A stretch of DNA of 64,000 nt from CAJBLF01 sp964430205. Its GTDB lineage: Bacteria > Patescibacteriota > Gracilibacteria > Absconditabacterales > Absconditicoccaceae. The notes below the pieces were generated by a model, which saw only the letters and a program-made list of their open reading frames with translations, made no database searches and was not told the DNA's origin. Both the position numbers and the translations under genes were made by a program. Of the stretch, positions 19,136 through 30,615 are shown piece by piece. The number at the start of each line of letters is the position of its first letter. Position 1 is the first letter of the stretch. The stretch spans positions 1 through 64,000 of the forward strand of contig CAYSER010000003.1 of the NCBI GenBank assembly GCA_964430205.1, in the 5' to 3' direction.

Positions 19136-19846
19136 GTGCATATCGCAGGCGTGCAGCAATCCACCATGATAGACTATCCAGGCAAGATCGCCTGTGTGGT
19201 CTTTACCCAATGATGCAATTTCCGCTGCAGCTTCTGCCACAATCCCGAATGTGTGTTACCTGAGAAGATGATGCTTTTCCAGAACGATCTCATCCCTGAG
19301 GAAGCGTTCTTCAATTTCCTCAAAGCTAGGAAATGACTGCTCGACGGCGTCAGCATCTGCGGCGGCGAACCTACCTTGCGGCCCGATCTCTACGATTTCG
19401 CCAAGAGGATCAAGGAAATGGGATTCCTCGTCAAACTCGATACCAACGGGAGGGACTATCAAATAGTCAAAAGGATGATCCAGGACGGGATCTTGGATTA
19501 TGTAGCCGTAGACATCAAGCATTCCCTGCATAGCTATGACGACGCTATCGGACTCTCGCAACCGCCTGAATTCTATAATAGTTTCCAGAAACTGCTGCAG
19601 CTGCTTCTCGAAGGCGGTATCGATTACGAATACAGGACAACCGTCGCCAAGGGACTCCATACCGCTGACGATATAGAAAATATGGCCGTATATATCAGGG
19701 GCGCAAAACATTATTATCTCCAAAATTATATCTGATGAAACACCCTTGATCCGAATTTCTGATGAACGCCGTTCACGGACGAAGAACTCCTCGCTTTCAA
19801 AAAAATAGCTGAACGTTATGTCCAGCATTGCGAGATACGTAAATAA
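19136..19846 (+). CDS. nrdG: anaerobic ribonucleotide reductase activating protein NrdG (radical SAM)
   Basis: 236 residues. Radical-SAM activase that installs the glycyl radical on NrdD. The start is GTG at 19136 because the family N-terminus (hxxxGxQxxxxIDYPGKIACVVFTQGC) begins there. The 4Fe-4S ligands are in CNFRCSFC; the SAM-binding SICGGEPTL follows. TGA encodes the Gly in TQGCNF, the GLLDG Gly and others. The C-terminal end is ERYVQHCEIRK. It closes the nrdD cluster, followed by a tandem-repeat array. Confidence 0.93.
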
Positions 19847-19848
19847 AC

Positions 19849-19972
19849 TAACAACTAATAACTAACAACTAATAACTAACAACTAATAACTAACAACTAA
19901 TAACTAATAACTAACAACTAATGCCTATGAAATTTTTTATTGTTAGTTGTTCACTGGTAGTTGTTAGTTATT
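19849..19972. repeat. AACTAACAACTAAT tandem array with inverted counterpart
   Basis: About five copies of a 14-bp word (AACTAACAACTAAT) at 19849-19921, then TTGTTAGTTGTT and TAGTTGTTAGTTATT words at 19940-19970 on the same strand. The two halves are complementary and can fold into a long stem with an A/T loop, probably acting as terminator between the convergent nrdG and patatin genes. Confidence 0.75.
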
Positions 19973-20750
19973 TTTTGAAGTGTCTCATGCAGCTTTCGTA
20001 CCCTTGAAGATATGCCGTGCGCATATTTTTTTTGTTGATATCCAAGACCTTGATGGAAAGACGCTCATAGAATAAGTGGTCGGCCAATGTCTTATGCTCT
20101 ATGGTATCGCGCCTGAGCAGGATCTCGAATGAGACGGATAAGACATCGATGAGCGTTGCTATCTTCTGGTTCTCCAAGAACTTGTTGAGCGAGATTCCGA
20201 TAGTTTCATACTCCGGATATCTCTTCTTGGCCAATTCGATAGGGAAATTATTTGTCGTGCCGCCGTCGATCAGGATATGATGTTCATAGGGTACCGCTGG
20301 AAAAACACCAGGGATAGCCATGCTGCCGAGCAGGATCGGTACAAGCTTTCACGAATCGAAGAGTATGAATTTCCCGGTATTGGTATCGGTGGTTCAGATA
20401 TAGGTCTTTAGCGTAAGATCTTTTATATTGGCAGGAAGATCTCTAGAGAATTGCTTTTCGAAAAAATCCGCTTTCATGATGCTCTTCTTGGAAAAGAGAT
20501 TGAGCGAGAACATAGTGAACGGTTTCGTATCATAGAAGATATGATAGATCTGCTCTGCCGAATAGCCTGCAGCCCGATAGCTTGCCAGGATCGCGCCTGC
20601 GCTCACGCCATAGATCGCATGGATCTTGTCCCTGAATCCAAGCTCTTCCAATCATTTGATGATGCCCAACGCATAGAAGCCTCTTGTCCCTCATCAGGAG
20701 ATGACCAGGACGTACTTCTTCTTGGATTTTAGCAACGAAAGTAGTTTCAT
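19968..20750 (-). CDS. patatin-like phospholipase (RssA/YlbK-type)
   Basis: 260 residues. Serine-aspartate dyad lipase family: oxyanion loop SGGGTRGF near residue 18 (first two glycines are TGA), nucleophile elbow YGVSAGA (about 46-52), and the catalytic aspartate in LIDGGTTNNFP. Length is normal for bacterial patatins. Expected to cleave acyl chains from membrane phospholipids; target lipid unknown. Convergent with nrdG, the stop codon lying in the inverted half of the tandem array. Confidence 0.88.
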
Positions 20751-20794
20751 GGGCTATGATATGATGATAAAAGACTTATAGACAATGTTCATAT

Positions 20795-20870
20795 GTCTGT
20801 CATTCTGAATGCAATGAAGAATATCGTAATCATCACTATATCCTTCGACTACGCTCAGGATGACATGGAT
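20795..20870. repeat. dispersed palindromic repeat, second copy
   Basis: Runs from GTCATTCTGAATGCA to GCTCAGGATGACA and is an imperfect inverted repeat related to the copy at 15085-15175 (shared ATAGTGATxA / TATCCTTCGAC core). No coding potential. Confidence 0.6.
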
Positions 20871-20890
20871 ATACATTTATTCACAACAGC

Positions 20891-21460
20891 TTATCTTATC
20901 AACTCTGCTCGATCTCACGGTTTCACGCCTGCGGCGTTCGCCTCTTCGATATCGATATGGAAGTCGAGCGCATAATCATCTCTCGCTCTCACGGCGACAT
21001 GTTCGAAGGTCACTGCCCTTGCGCCGCCGACATGCATCTTGATGCTATCGCCATCCTTGATGCCCAGCTCTTGTGCTTCTTTGACGGTGCAGTGCAGATG
21101 TCTTTCTGCAACCATAGCGAATGCGCCATACACTTCGCCTACAGGACCGACGATCTTGATGTAGCCGAGATCCTTCGTATCTCCTGAAACCTTGATCGGC
21201 GCTGTCACGCCTAAGGTGAAGGTATCGCCTAGCATGATCTCTACCTGTGTGGTCTTCCTCTGGGGACCGACGACTCTCACGTTCTCGATCCTGCCTTGCT
21301 CTCAGACGAGTGTCACTAGTTCCTGTGCCGCGAATTGGCCGGGCTGAGAAATGTCCTTGAGCTTCTTGATCTCATAACCTTTGCCGAACAGTTTCTCCGT
21401 ATCGCTCGGACTCAAATGGACATGCCTATTGCTAATGCCGATGGGGATTCTCATGGACAT
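20891..21460 (-). CDS. pduL: phosphotransacylase PduL-type (phosphate propanoyl/acetyltransferase)
   Basis: 189 residues. Signature pieces of the PduL family are present: IPIGISNRHVHLS at the N-terminus, RVVGPQRKTTQVEI, the second histidine motif AERHLHCT, and DIEEANAA at the C-terminus. The paired RHxH motifs hold the zinc ions. Interconverts acyl-CoA plus phosphate with acyl-phosphate plus CoA, linking fermentation to ATP formation with an acetate kinase (not in window). TGA encodes Gly in LVGEQGR and near the C-terminus. Start: the first of two close ATGs (21460, 21454). Confidence 0.88.
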
Positions 21461-21483
21461 ACGATTAAACGATAAAACGAATG

Positions 21484-21660
21484 AGACGGGACAGATTGAT
21501 TGAGACTGAATTGAGACTGATTGAGGTTGATTGAGACTGGTTGAGATTGATTGAGACTGAATTGAGATTGATTATTTTTATATTTCTAAATTCTAAATTT
21601 TTAATTCTCAATTCTAAATTCTAAATTCTGAATTCTAAATTTTAAATTATAAATTTTAAT
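21484..21660. repeat. GATTGAGACT and AATTCTAAATT word arrays
   Basis: About ten 10-12 bp words of the type GATTGAGACTGA/GATTGAGATT, followed by AATTCTAAATTTT-type words. Both families recur elsewhere (30384-30615, 31921-32055, 42011-42300). Confidence 0.85.
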
Positions 21661-21677
21661 TTTTTAAATTAATCTGG

Positions 21678-22235
21678 TTATATCTTCATTCTTTCGAGGA
21701 CGGCATCGATTTGTGCATAGAGCTCTTCCACGCTGCCATCATTGGTGAAGGTATGATCCGCAAGCTTCATGCATTCGGCGATATTCTGTTTGGCCGGATC
21801 CATATTCTGCATCTCCCTCTGCTCATCATTGATAAACTCGTCATAGGAGATCTTGTCTGTTTCCGTGCCTCTCATTGCTACTCTCTCATATCTCACTTTC
21901 GGGTCGGCGTCGATAGCGAACAGATGGAAATGTTCCTTACCTTTGAGCGCTTGGATCTCTCCGACCGCCCTGATGCTTTCGATGATGGCATTCTCTCAGC
22001 CCTCTTTGGATTGCTCGTACAGCTGCTGGACGATGTATGCAGACCCGTATTTGGCGCGCAGATCGTTGGCGACCGCTACCATGCTGTCCCTATTGACCGG
22101 CATCCCTCTCCTCTCGATCTCTTGGATCAGATATGCCCTTACAGAAAAATGATGGAATCATCTCTTCTGGACGAGATAGTCAACGATGGTGCCTTTGCCT
22201 GCACCGATCGTTCCGGTGATGCCTATGATGATCAT
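21678..22235 (-). CDS. P-loop nucleotide kinase (dephospho-CoA kinase/adenylate kinase-like)
   Basis: 185 residues starting directly with a P-loop (MIIIGITGTIGAGKGT), followed by a LID-like region (RYERVAMRGTETDKISYDEF) as in small-molecule kinases. Related to dephospho-CoA kinase and the archaeal-type AAA kinases; exact substrate not assignable. The glycine in KRGFHHF and the one in KEGGENAI are TGA. Lies 35 bp upstream of 21678-side repeats and follows the queuosine transporter gene in the same direction (36 bp gap). Confidence 0.78.
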
Positions 22236-22270
22236 CTCATGTGCGCTATGAGATAAAAGCTTATGTTTGC

Positions 22271-22945
22271 TTATTGGATATGCAGCGGATTGAAATCCGT
22301 CGAATAATCATAGCGATCCTCCTGCTCGCGTTGTTTCAATGCATAAGTGACTAGATAGGTGAGCGGAGTGAACAGCACCTCGATACCCACCTTGAAGATA
22401 TAGTTGGAGAGCATCACCATGAAGATCGTCTCCCTGGGGAACACTCCGCTGAATGCGATGGTGATGAAGATGATGGTATCCATGAGTTCACCGATGATCG
22501 TAGAACCGATCGTTCTTACCCGCAATTGCCTGCCTTGCATCATGATCTTGAGCTTCGCGAGGATATACGAGTTACTGAATTCTCCTGCAAAATACGCTAT
22601 CAAGCTCGCTATGACGATCCTCGGCGTGAATCCAAGGATCTGTTGATACGCCGCTTGATACGGTCGATTCTGTGTCGCCGGCAACCGTCACACAATCATG
22701 ATGGTGATGGTCATAAGCGCCAACGCACCGAATCCCATCCATATGATCCTTCTGCTCTGCTTATAGCCATAGACTTCCGTCATGATATCTCAGAAGATGT
22801 AGCTGAGCGGGAAGAGCAATGTCCCTCCGTCGAACGTAAACCGTCAGAGATCCAAGACTTTGGTAGAGACGATGTTGGAGATCATCAGCACCGCAACGAA
22901 TGCGACCGTGATCAACGTGAGATATCTATAGTTTTTCCTTTCCAT
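22271..22945 (-). CDS. yhhQ: queuosine precursor transporter (YhhQ/COG1738 family)
   Basis: 224 residues, six or seven transmembrane helices. Family motifs: ISNIVSTKV in TM1, GGTLLFPLSYIFGDIMTEVYGY and a later ELMDTIIFITIAF. Imports queuosine precursors (preQ0/preQ1 or queuine), so this auxotrophic cell probably salvages them for tRNA modification. Several TGA glycines including the invariant one in IFGDIMTEVYG. Divergent from the plus-strand transglycosylase at 23109. Confidence 0.9.
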
Positions 22946-23108
22946 GCGATCGATAAAGTGTTCAATGATTCGTGCTTGAGTATAACGATTCTCGTTACGG
23001 AGTAAACGGCAATTTTTTCTAGATCACTCATCGGAATGTATTTCCCTTTGAAAATCTCATTATACTTGTATATAGTTATTGCGAAATTTATCTGTTTACC
23101 CTACTTCC

Positions 23109-24005
23109 ATGCGAGAGCAACTCCAGTCATATTATGCCGACAAGAAAATCTTCCGAAGGGTCATCATCGGCATTGTCTTTATCCTCTTGATCATTTTCCT
23201 CTTCAGCAACCAACATCCATGATCGGCTCTGAACCGGAATCATGAGATAACGTTCGCCGGAGAACAGATGCCGACAGCTGGCAGATATCAATTGAATATC
23301 GAGAGACTGGATAGGGAGATCGCCTTGCTGGAAGCTAACCCTGCGCAATTCCTCATCATTCACAAAAGACGGAATCTCCTGATACCGATGATAGAACAAC
23401 AGCTCAAGAAAGAAGGACTTCCTGATGACCTAAAATATATCGCCGTCATCGAGAGCTCATTGAGGGACAATGTCGTCAGCTCTGCAGGCGCTGCAGGACT
23501 TCGACAACTGATGTCCGGCACTGCCGTGAGACAAGGACTACGCGTCGATGAGTTCGTAGATGAAAGATACGATGCTGCGAAAGCTACGGCGGCCGCACTC
23601 AATCACCTCAAAGGGCTCTATCCGATCTACAAGAATCGGACGCTCGCCATCGCCGCCTACAATAGAGGTGCCCATGGACTCTCTACCAGTATGGAGAATC
23701 AACGCAGCGAAAATTTCTACGATCTCCGATTGAACACAGAGACCTCGAGATATGTCTTCAGAGTCTTGGCTATGAAATATGTGCGAGAACATAGGTACGC
23801 TATTTTCGGCGAGGATCTGCTCTGAGAGATGTATCATCCTTTTGCGACGAAGGAGATAAGCGTCAAGAACGTGGCAGATATCTCTCAGCGAGCCAAGCAA
23901 AACGGGTTCGGGTATTATGAGATCAAGAAGCTCAATCCTTGGATCCTGAAGAATTCTCTCCCTGAAGGGAAGCGGAATATCGAAGTATTCAAAACAACTA
24001 AATAA
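23109..24005 (+). CDS. membrane-anchored lytic transglycosylase (SLT domain)
   Basis: 298 residues. One N-terminal membrane segment (about 18-36) followed by a goose-lysozyme-like SLT domain: catalytic glutamate in AVIESSLRDN, then SSAGAAGLRQLMSGTA and AIAAYNRGAHGL. The C-terminal part (YHPFATKEISVKNVADI) may bind peptidoglycan. Cleaves murein glycosidic bonds for wall remodelling. Start at ATG 23109, about 20 bp downstream of an ATTTATCTGTTTACC stretch. Confidence 0.9.
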
Positions 24006-24069
24006 CAAAAATGAATTGAAAATTGAAAATTGAGAATTGAAAATTGAAAATTTAGAAGTCAGAATTTAG

Positions 24070-24099
24070 AAAAAAAGAGCCGGTGTGGGCTCTTTTTTT
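24070..24099. terminator. bidirectional terminator between the transglycosylase gene and efp
   Basis: Stem AAAAAAGAGCC / GGCTCTTTTTTT with loop GGTGT; poly-A on one side and poly-T on the other, so it works for both convergent genes. Preceded by a GAATTGAAAATTG word array at 24010-24066. Confidence 0.85.
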
Positions 24100-24114
24100 C
24101 TGCTCTTATGTTGC

Positions 24115-24666
24115 TTAGTTCGTTTCTCCCGTAAGCGTATTGAGCGTCACGATATCACCTTCGTTCTTGTGGAGCGGTACCATGATCTCCAAACCGGTCT
24201 CTATCTTCGCCGGTTTCTTTCCTGCCTGAGCCCTATCTCATTTCACTCCCGGAACGGTCGAGATGATCTTGTAGGAAACCGTCGTAGGAAGGATGACGCT
24301 GATGACATTGCCCTTATAGACCATAACGAAACAGTCCATGTTCTCCTTCAGATAGCCTGCGATATCGTCGACCATGTCTTTGTTGAGATCATACATCTCA
24401 CCGGTATCGTTCTCCATGAACGTGTACGTATCTCCTGCGCTATAGAGGAAAACAGCATTCTTGGTCATCACATCTCCTTTCTCGATGACGCTTCCGGATT
24501 TGTAGGTCAGATTCACTACGCCTCCGGTGATGAGATTCTTGAGTTTGAAGGTGTAGCTTCCCTGCCTTTGCTGCATCTGCATAAAGGCGAAGTCTATCAC
24601 CTTATATAACTGACCATCGATATCGAGGATGGTATTCTTCTTGATTTCTGAGACATCTAACTTCAT
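24115..24666 (-). CDS. efp: translation elongation factor P
   Basis: 183 residues, three KOW/OB-type beta domains as expected. Helps ribosomes through polyproline stretches. N-terminal KKNTILDIDGQLYKV and LKNLITGGVVNLTY are typical. The loop that normally carries the modified lysine or arginine (PGKG/PGRG) reads MQQRQGSY, so canonical lysylation looks impossible; an arginine is one residue away. Standard-code ORF stops at TGA (24238) but continues KGDRAQAGKKPAKIETG to TAA. Confidence 0.93.
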
Positions 24667-24776
24667 TACTGTATGACTAAATGATTAAAATATGGTAATC
24701 TATCCTTTTGGGATGTATCTGTACTGCATCGTGCTGTTCGTTACGTGAGCGTAGCGAACTCATTACGCGAAGCATA

Positions 24777-27700
24777 TTAGCTCAATTCGAATACGATAAG
24801 TTGACTTCCTCCGCCTAAGCTTTGGCTGATGAGATTGCTGACGAATTCCTGGAATTGCGCGTTCTGTGATTTGAATAGGTTCACAAGAGCGACATATTGC
24901 AAGAGTATCAAACGTTCGTCCTGCGTCAATGACTCTACGCTCGCCTTCAACTCCTCGGAAGCGGCAGATTGCTGAGCGATAAGTGCGACAGCAGTCGTGA
25001 AGACCTTCTCTTCATCGATAGTCTTACCGTAGACATCCGCGATATCGCCGATAGCCTTGCCGTTACCGATCCTATTTACAAAGGTCTCTCCTATGAAGTC
25101 TATCATCTTCTGTCCGTCTGTCGGAAAGAATCTCGCGATGGAGATCTTAGCCCTCAAGAGAATGAGCTCTTCTGCGGTCAATGGTCAGAACTTCGCTTTG
25201 AGTGCATCATCATCGAGAGAGAATGCATATTTCGCTCAGAGGTTATTGGTCGAGAAGAGCTTGATATATCATGCCTTCCGGAGCCTAGCCAAGGAGCTTA
25301 TCGCTCCGTCCTCCTGGATCTTGCCGCTGACTGCGTCAAGCTTTGCGAAGAACCTATTGAAAAGCGATTCATTCCCTTCTCCCATCACGACGGTCCCGAT
25401 ATTAGGATCGATGACAAGATACTTGATATTGCTATTCTGGAGCCTTTGATACGCTTTGCAGAGATTGCCGTCGCTATTCTGCTCCCGGAATCGGTTGAGC
25501 ATACCATCACTCTTGATATTCCGCTGATTGTCCAAGAAATATTGCATATAGGTTCCAGCAATCAGTACTCCATCTTTATTGTTTCTGTGTTTCACATAGT
25601 CGATGAATCTGTTGTAATGAGGGAACTGGAGATCGAAGACATCCTTCTGGCCGTATCCAACTTTTGGCGTTTCCTGCTGCTGAAGCTCGGAAGTGATATC
25701 AACGGTCTTGCCATTGTTCATCTTGTACCGTAGGAACGGACCGCTACCGCCTTGCGATGATATCCTGATGAAATTGAGTCCGAATTGGATGATCGCCCGG
25801 ATGATGAAGAGGAAGATGATGATGTACATCATGGTCTTCTCTTGCTCTTGTTCGGAGTGTTCGAACATATCCCTGATGATCAGTGCGGCCGTGATCACGG
25901 TCCGTACGACGAGCCCCATTCCATACCGGAGGATGCCGCCTCAGATGATCCATCGGATCGCCCGTCAAATAATCGTTACGCTAGTCAATGTGACGAGATT
26001 CATGTCCTCCCTGAAACGTTTCGCATTCGCGATCGCATAGATGAAGCCTAAGACTAAGATCATGAATAAGAGCATCCATACGAATCCGATATCTGTATAA
26101 TAGCTGCTGAGATTCTGAAGCGATCGATTGAAGACGATATTGAACGGTACGAGATATCTATAGGGAACGCTGATCTTTCCCGCTTCGGTCTTGATGGTAT
26201 GATTCTGATAATACTGTCTCAATGCTACGATCTGATCCCTGAATTCAGCAGGGTTGGTGACGGTGCCGCTGCCTTTGATCGCATAGGCTGCAAGCGCTCA
26301 GCTGAGCAGATCGTATGCCTCAGATCATTGTTTGACCTGTCCGAACAGTTTCTGCAATGTCGGCACATTGAAATTCTCTATCGCTTGCGCATTGGTGCAG
26401 AGCAGCTTCGCTGATCTGTTTGTACTATAACACTGATTATCCTTGAGCACGAAAAGCTTTAGGAGACCATATCCGAGATTGAGCCCGTTGCCTTTGGTGA
26501 TCTCTTTCCATCCGTATCCGACATATCTTCCTACATCTTCATTGGTCACTATGGCTTTCCTCATACTTCCGCTCAATTCCTCTTTGGTGAATGGCGTTTG
26601 CTTGCATTGTTCCACGGAGAGTTCGCTGGTATTCAGCAACGTCTTGTCGATAGCGTTCTGTGTCTCCAGACCGGTAGCATCATTTGCCGCTAGGAAGGTC
26701 CTTGCCGATGGTTTCTCCACCAAGAGCACGCTCTTGATGAATGATCATGGGCTGAACGTCCCGGCATTGATCTGGTTGATCATGACGTTAGGTCCCTTGA
26801 AGACGATCACTATCGCTACAAAGCTAGCAACCCGGGTGAGGATATACGTCAATAACCTATTCTTATTTTTCAGATTCCCTTGGGCGGTATTCTTTTTGCT
26901 GAGCATCTTGAAGATTCCGAGGATGGCCACGACCAACCCTATCGCTACGATATATTTCCCTGAAACCGGAGTCATCATATCCGGAGCGTTAGCGATCTTG
27001 AGAACCCCCATCATGCCTACGGTCATGATCCCTAATCCGATAGCGAGGATGCTATCGATCCGGAGTCCGATGAGGAGCAGGCCAAAGAGCGCTATATCGA
27101 TGAATGCCGTCTGTTTGGACATGTATGCTCGGGCGAACATCACTCAGGAGATGACAATATACTTGAGCGAGTCCCAATGAAGCTGGAGCCCTTGTTCACG
27201 GTTATCAAGGATATGCTTCAGGAAAACGAATCCAGAAAGCAACGCTAAGATGGTCAATGCCATCACGCCGAGATCGGTCTTATTGTCTACGAACACCAAG
27301 AAAGCGCCCATTCCGCTAGTAAGCCAGAACAAGAGCATCATCCATCCAGTATAGAAACCTACCGTCGGCATGATATCGTCCTCATGTCTCTTGGGAGCGA
27401 AATAATTGATCGCTTCCTTGATAAGACCCGTTCCGAAGATGAGCACGAAGATGCCGCTGAGAAAATTCATCGCTACGGCTATGGTATCAGGAGCGATCCA
27501 GAATCGGCTCTTGATAGGATTGATGAGTGCGAAGAAGAACGTGATGAAGATATGCCGGAGCCCTGGAGCCATTGATGCGACCGATCCTACATTACCTCGC
27601 AACACCCCATGGTTGTTTGCAATCACCCTTGGGATATACATATATTCATGATTTGCATCCCGAGCTGTCGAATACGGAATGTATGAGAGCTGGAATCCAT

Positions 27701-28391
27701 ACAGATAGTAGATGAGGGAGATAGCGAGAAGGATAATCCCTATCCGTTTCCGCCGATTTTTCTTGAGATTATCGCCTTTGAATTCGTGCGCTATATCGGT
27801 GATGATCTGTTGATAGGGAAGCATATCCTTTCTCATGTATCGTATCATATACCCGAGTCCCAAGAAGAGGATCCATATGATAGCCCCTCGGATCAGGTGC
27901 ATCATAGAGAACAGGTAGATGATCAGGAGGAATATCCCCAATCCGATTCAGAAATTGATAAGCATTTCCTGTCGTCTGATCTCCTTGAACCTGATATATC
28001 TTTTGGAGATCCACGTTCCGAATGCGGTCAGTCCGAGGATGAAGTACATGCCTAGGAAATAGATGATCAAGGAATTGATGAGTAAGATGAAGAACCCCGC
28101 TGATCATCCCATGATACTCTCTTTGACCACGGTCGATGCCACCGTATACAGCAGCACTGATGCAGGCAAGATGTAGATGAAGAATTTTTTCACAGAGAAC
28201 GCCTTGGCCTTGATCAGATAGGTCAACGGTATGAGCACAGCGACGATGCTCCACAGCAAGAGTTTCCGATTTGCCCGGCTTGCAAGCATCTGACTGTAAT
28301 ACGTGTGATTCGCCATGAATTCATTGTATATCGAGACTCAGAAGATGCTGAGCAGCACGATACCGATGATCAGGAAGATCTTTTGTTTCAT
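24777..28391 (-). CDS. very large polytopic membrane protein (possible GT-C glycosyltransferase-like)
   Basis: 1204 residues, assembled from seven standard-code fragments joined in frame at TGA codons. At least 15 hydrophobic helices, mostly in the first 420 residues and again around 700-850, with hydrophilic stretches between. After the last helices a soluble segment (VLIAGTYMQYFLDNQ, NIKYLVIDPNIGTVV) resembles the extracytoplasmic parts of GT-C/PMT-like membrane glycosyltransferases. No DxD or EED motif could be confirmed, so the assignment is tentative. It lies 143 bp downstream of secD and 110 bp upstream of efp in the same direction. Confidence 0.7.
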
Positions 28392-28534
28392 GAAGTGGGA
28401 TAAGGGATAAAATGACTATATCTATTGAAAAATGGAACAATTGAAAGATTGAAATCAGGGACCAGGAAACAGGGATTAGGGAACTGTGACCTTTCACCTG
28501 GGATCTAAGATCACGTTTCCATCTTTCCATTCTC

Positions 28535-30238
28535 TTATTGTTGTTGTCTCTTGGTATAGAACGCATGAAGCAGGATCTTGGTCAACGGTACGTTGAATAG
28601 CAGCGTAAGAAACATCGTTACGATCAGCATGGATCCGAATCATTTGAAGACATTGGTACCCATAGAGAACAAGACGAACGCTATCAATCAGGTACTGATC
28701 TGTCCGTCCCTGATCGCTGACCGACTCCTCTCCTTGGCATGATCGATCGCTGATCCCATGCTCTTACCGTCCCTCAATTCTTCACGGAGCCTTTCGTATA
28801 TCAATATATTGGAGTCCACGGACATACCTATAGAAAGGATGATGACCGCTATACCGCTTAGGGATAATGCATAATCCGTAGCCTTCATGAATGCAGCGAG
28901 CACCATGATGAACGCAATCAGGACCATACCGGTGAGGATCATCTTCTTATATCCGTACATCACACAGATCAATGCCATGATGGCAGCGAAGCCGATCAAG
29001 CTTGCCCGCATCGCTCCTGTCAACGCATTATCTCCGAGCGATGGGCTGATCTTCTCTTCTTGCATCAGGATCAACGGTGCAGGCAATGTACCTTCGTTCA
29101 ATGCGTCCGCGAGCTGTTTCGCTGATGCTGTCGTGAATGATCCATTAATCTCTGCAGTACCTCCGCAGATCTTAGTCTGGATATTCGGTGCGGTGAGCAG
29201 ATTGCCACCGACGAAAATCGCCATAGGCTTTCCTATATTTTGTTCCGTGATCTTACAGAAGATATCTTTTCCTTTTTCATCGAGATTGATGACGACGACC
29301 GGCTCACCCATCTGGGATGCACCAGCATTCGCGAACTTAAAATACGCACCGTTGAGGATATTCTCTCCATCAGTAGCCGCTATCCGCGATTCCCTATCAT
29401 TGACGAAGATGTCCTCTAACTCATATAGGGTCGTAGCATTGCCTGAAAGATCCTTGCTTTGTTTTTTGCCTAGCAGACGGAACATCGTATATCCATTCAA
29501 TTCGGTTCCTGTACCTTGACTGAGCGCATTGCTGGACTGCTGATAGACTGTAGTATAGTTCCCTTCGATAATACCATAGATCTTGCCGGTCTGCGCATCT
29601 TCGAGGAGTTTAGGATTCTTCTTATAGATATCGGGAAGCTGATCCAAAGTGTTCCCCGTGAAAATGGTGTGGTAGATATCTTCTGACATCCTTCCCTCCA
29701 AGAGTTTCTGGATATTGTCAGGGGATTTATTGATCTCTTCGAAGATCTGATTAGCTAACGCCTTTCTTGCCGCTATCGATTCCTTGGTCGACTTTTCTGG
29801 GTTCTGGAGCTTAAATTCAAGTTCGAGTGTCTTTCCGATCAATCCTTTCGCCTGTTCAAGGTCCGCGATACCTCCGATCTCGACGACGATTTGGTTCTGG
29901 TTATCGAGCGTCTGGACGTATGACTTGTAATCAGCAACTCAGAGCTTAGATATCCTATTATCGATATTCTTCATGATGATACTCTCTATCGTCTTCTTGA
30001 TAGAAGCAAGTTCCGTAGGGTTGGTGTACACTTTCTCATACTTATCATACGAAATCTTGTAGACCAGTTTTGTCCCTCCTGAAACATCAAGACCTTTCCT
30101 GAAGTGAGCTAAACCGTTTGACGTGAGCGTGAGATGCCTTGTCCCTGTCTGCGGATCGAATTGTCTTCCGACGAAGAAGACGAAGATGACCGACACGATG
30201 AACAGCACCGTAAAAATCATTGACTTGCTAATTTTCAT
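28535..30238 (-). CDS. secD: protein translocase subunit SecD
   Basis: 567 residues. Accessory RND-type subunit of the Sec translocon, using proton motive force to help export. N-terminal TM (SMIFTVLFIVSVIFVFF), GLDVSGGTKLVYKI (canonical GLDLxGG), a large periplasmic domain, then six TM helices with GMSVDSNILIYERLREEL as the RND signature. Joined at TGA codons (KLGVADY and STGLIAF). The track to the ATG at 30238 is chosen over TTG/GTG upstream. No secF was found in this window. Confidence 0.92.
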
Positions 30239-30615
30239 CTGCACCAATAAAGATAAATAAAATTTCGCAAATACTAAAAAATATTTGAACGCTATTTTGT
30301 AGCTTTTTGTAAAATCATTGCAAGGGGAAAAACAAAGATATTTGGTAGTTCAGAAGCTGACAAACGAGTAGACAATATAGACAAATAGGACCGGATAGAC
30401 TGAGACTGAACAGACTGATTCAGACGGGAGGAGACTGATTGAGACTAAACAGACTGGTTGAGACTGATTGAGATTGGTTGAGACTGATTGAGATTGGTTG
30501 AGACTGATTGAGACTGAACAGACTGGTTGAGACTGATTGAGATTGATATATTCTGGTTTCTACATTCTGAATTCTGAATTCTAAATTCTAAATTTTAAAT
30601 TCTAAATTTTAAATT
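30239..30615. repeat. 377-bp intergenic region dominated by GATTGAGACT word array
   Basis: 30384-30545 is made of GAGACTGA, ACAGACTG, GATTGAGATTG 8-11 bp words; 30545-30615 is AATTCTAAATTTTAAA words. The proximal 100 bp hold an AT-rich promoter region for secD (AAATTTTATTTATCTTTATT just upstream of its start). No gene seen. Confidence 0.8.
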
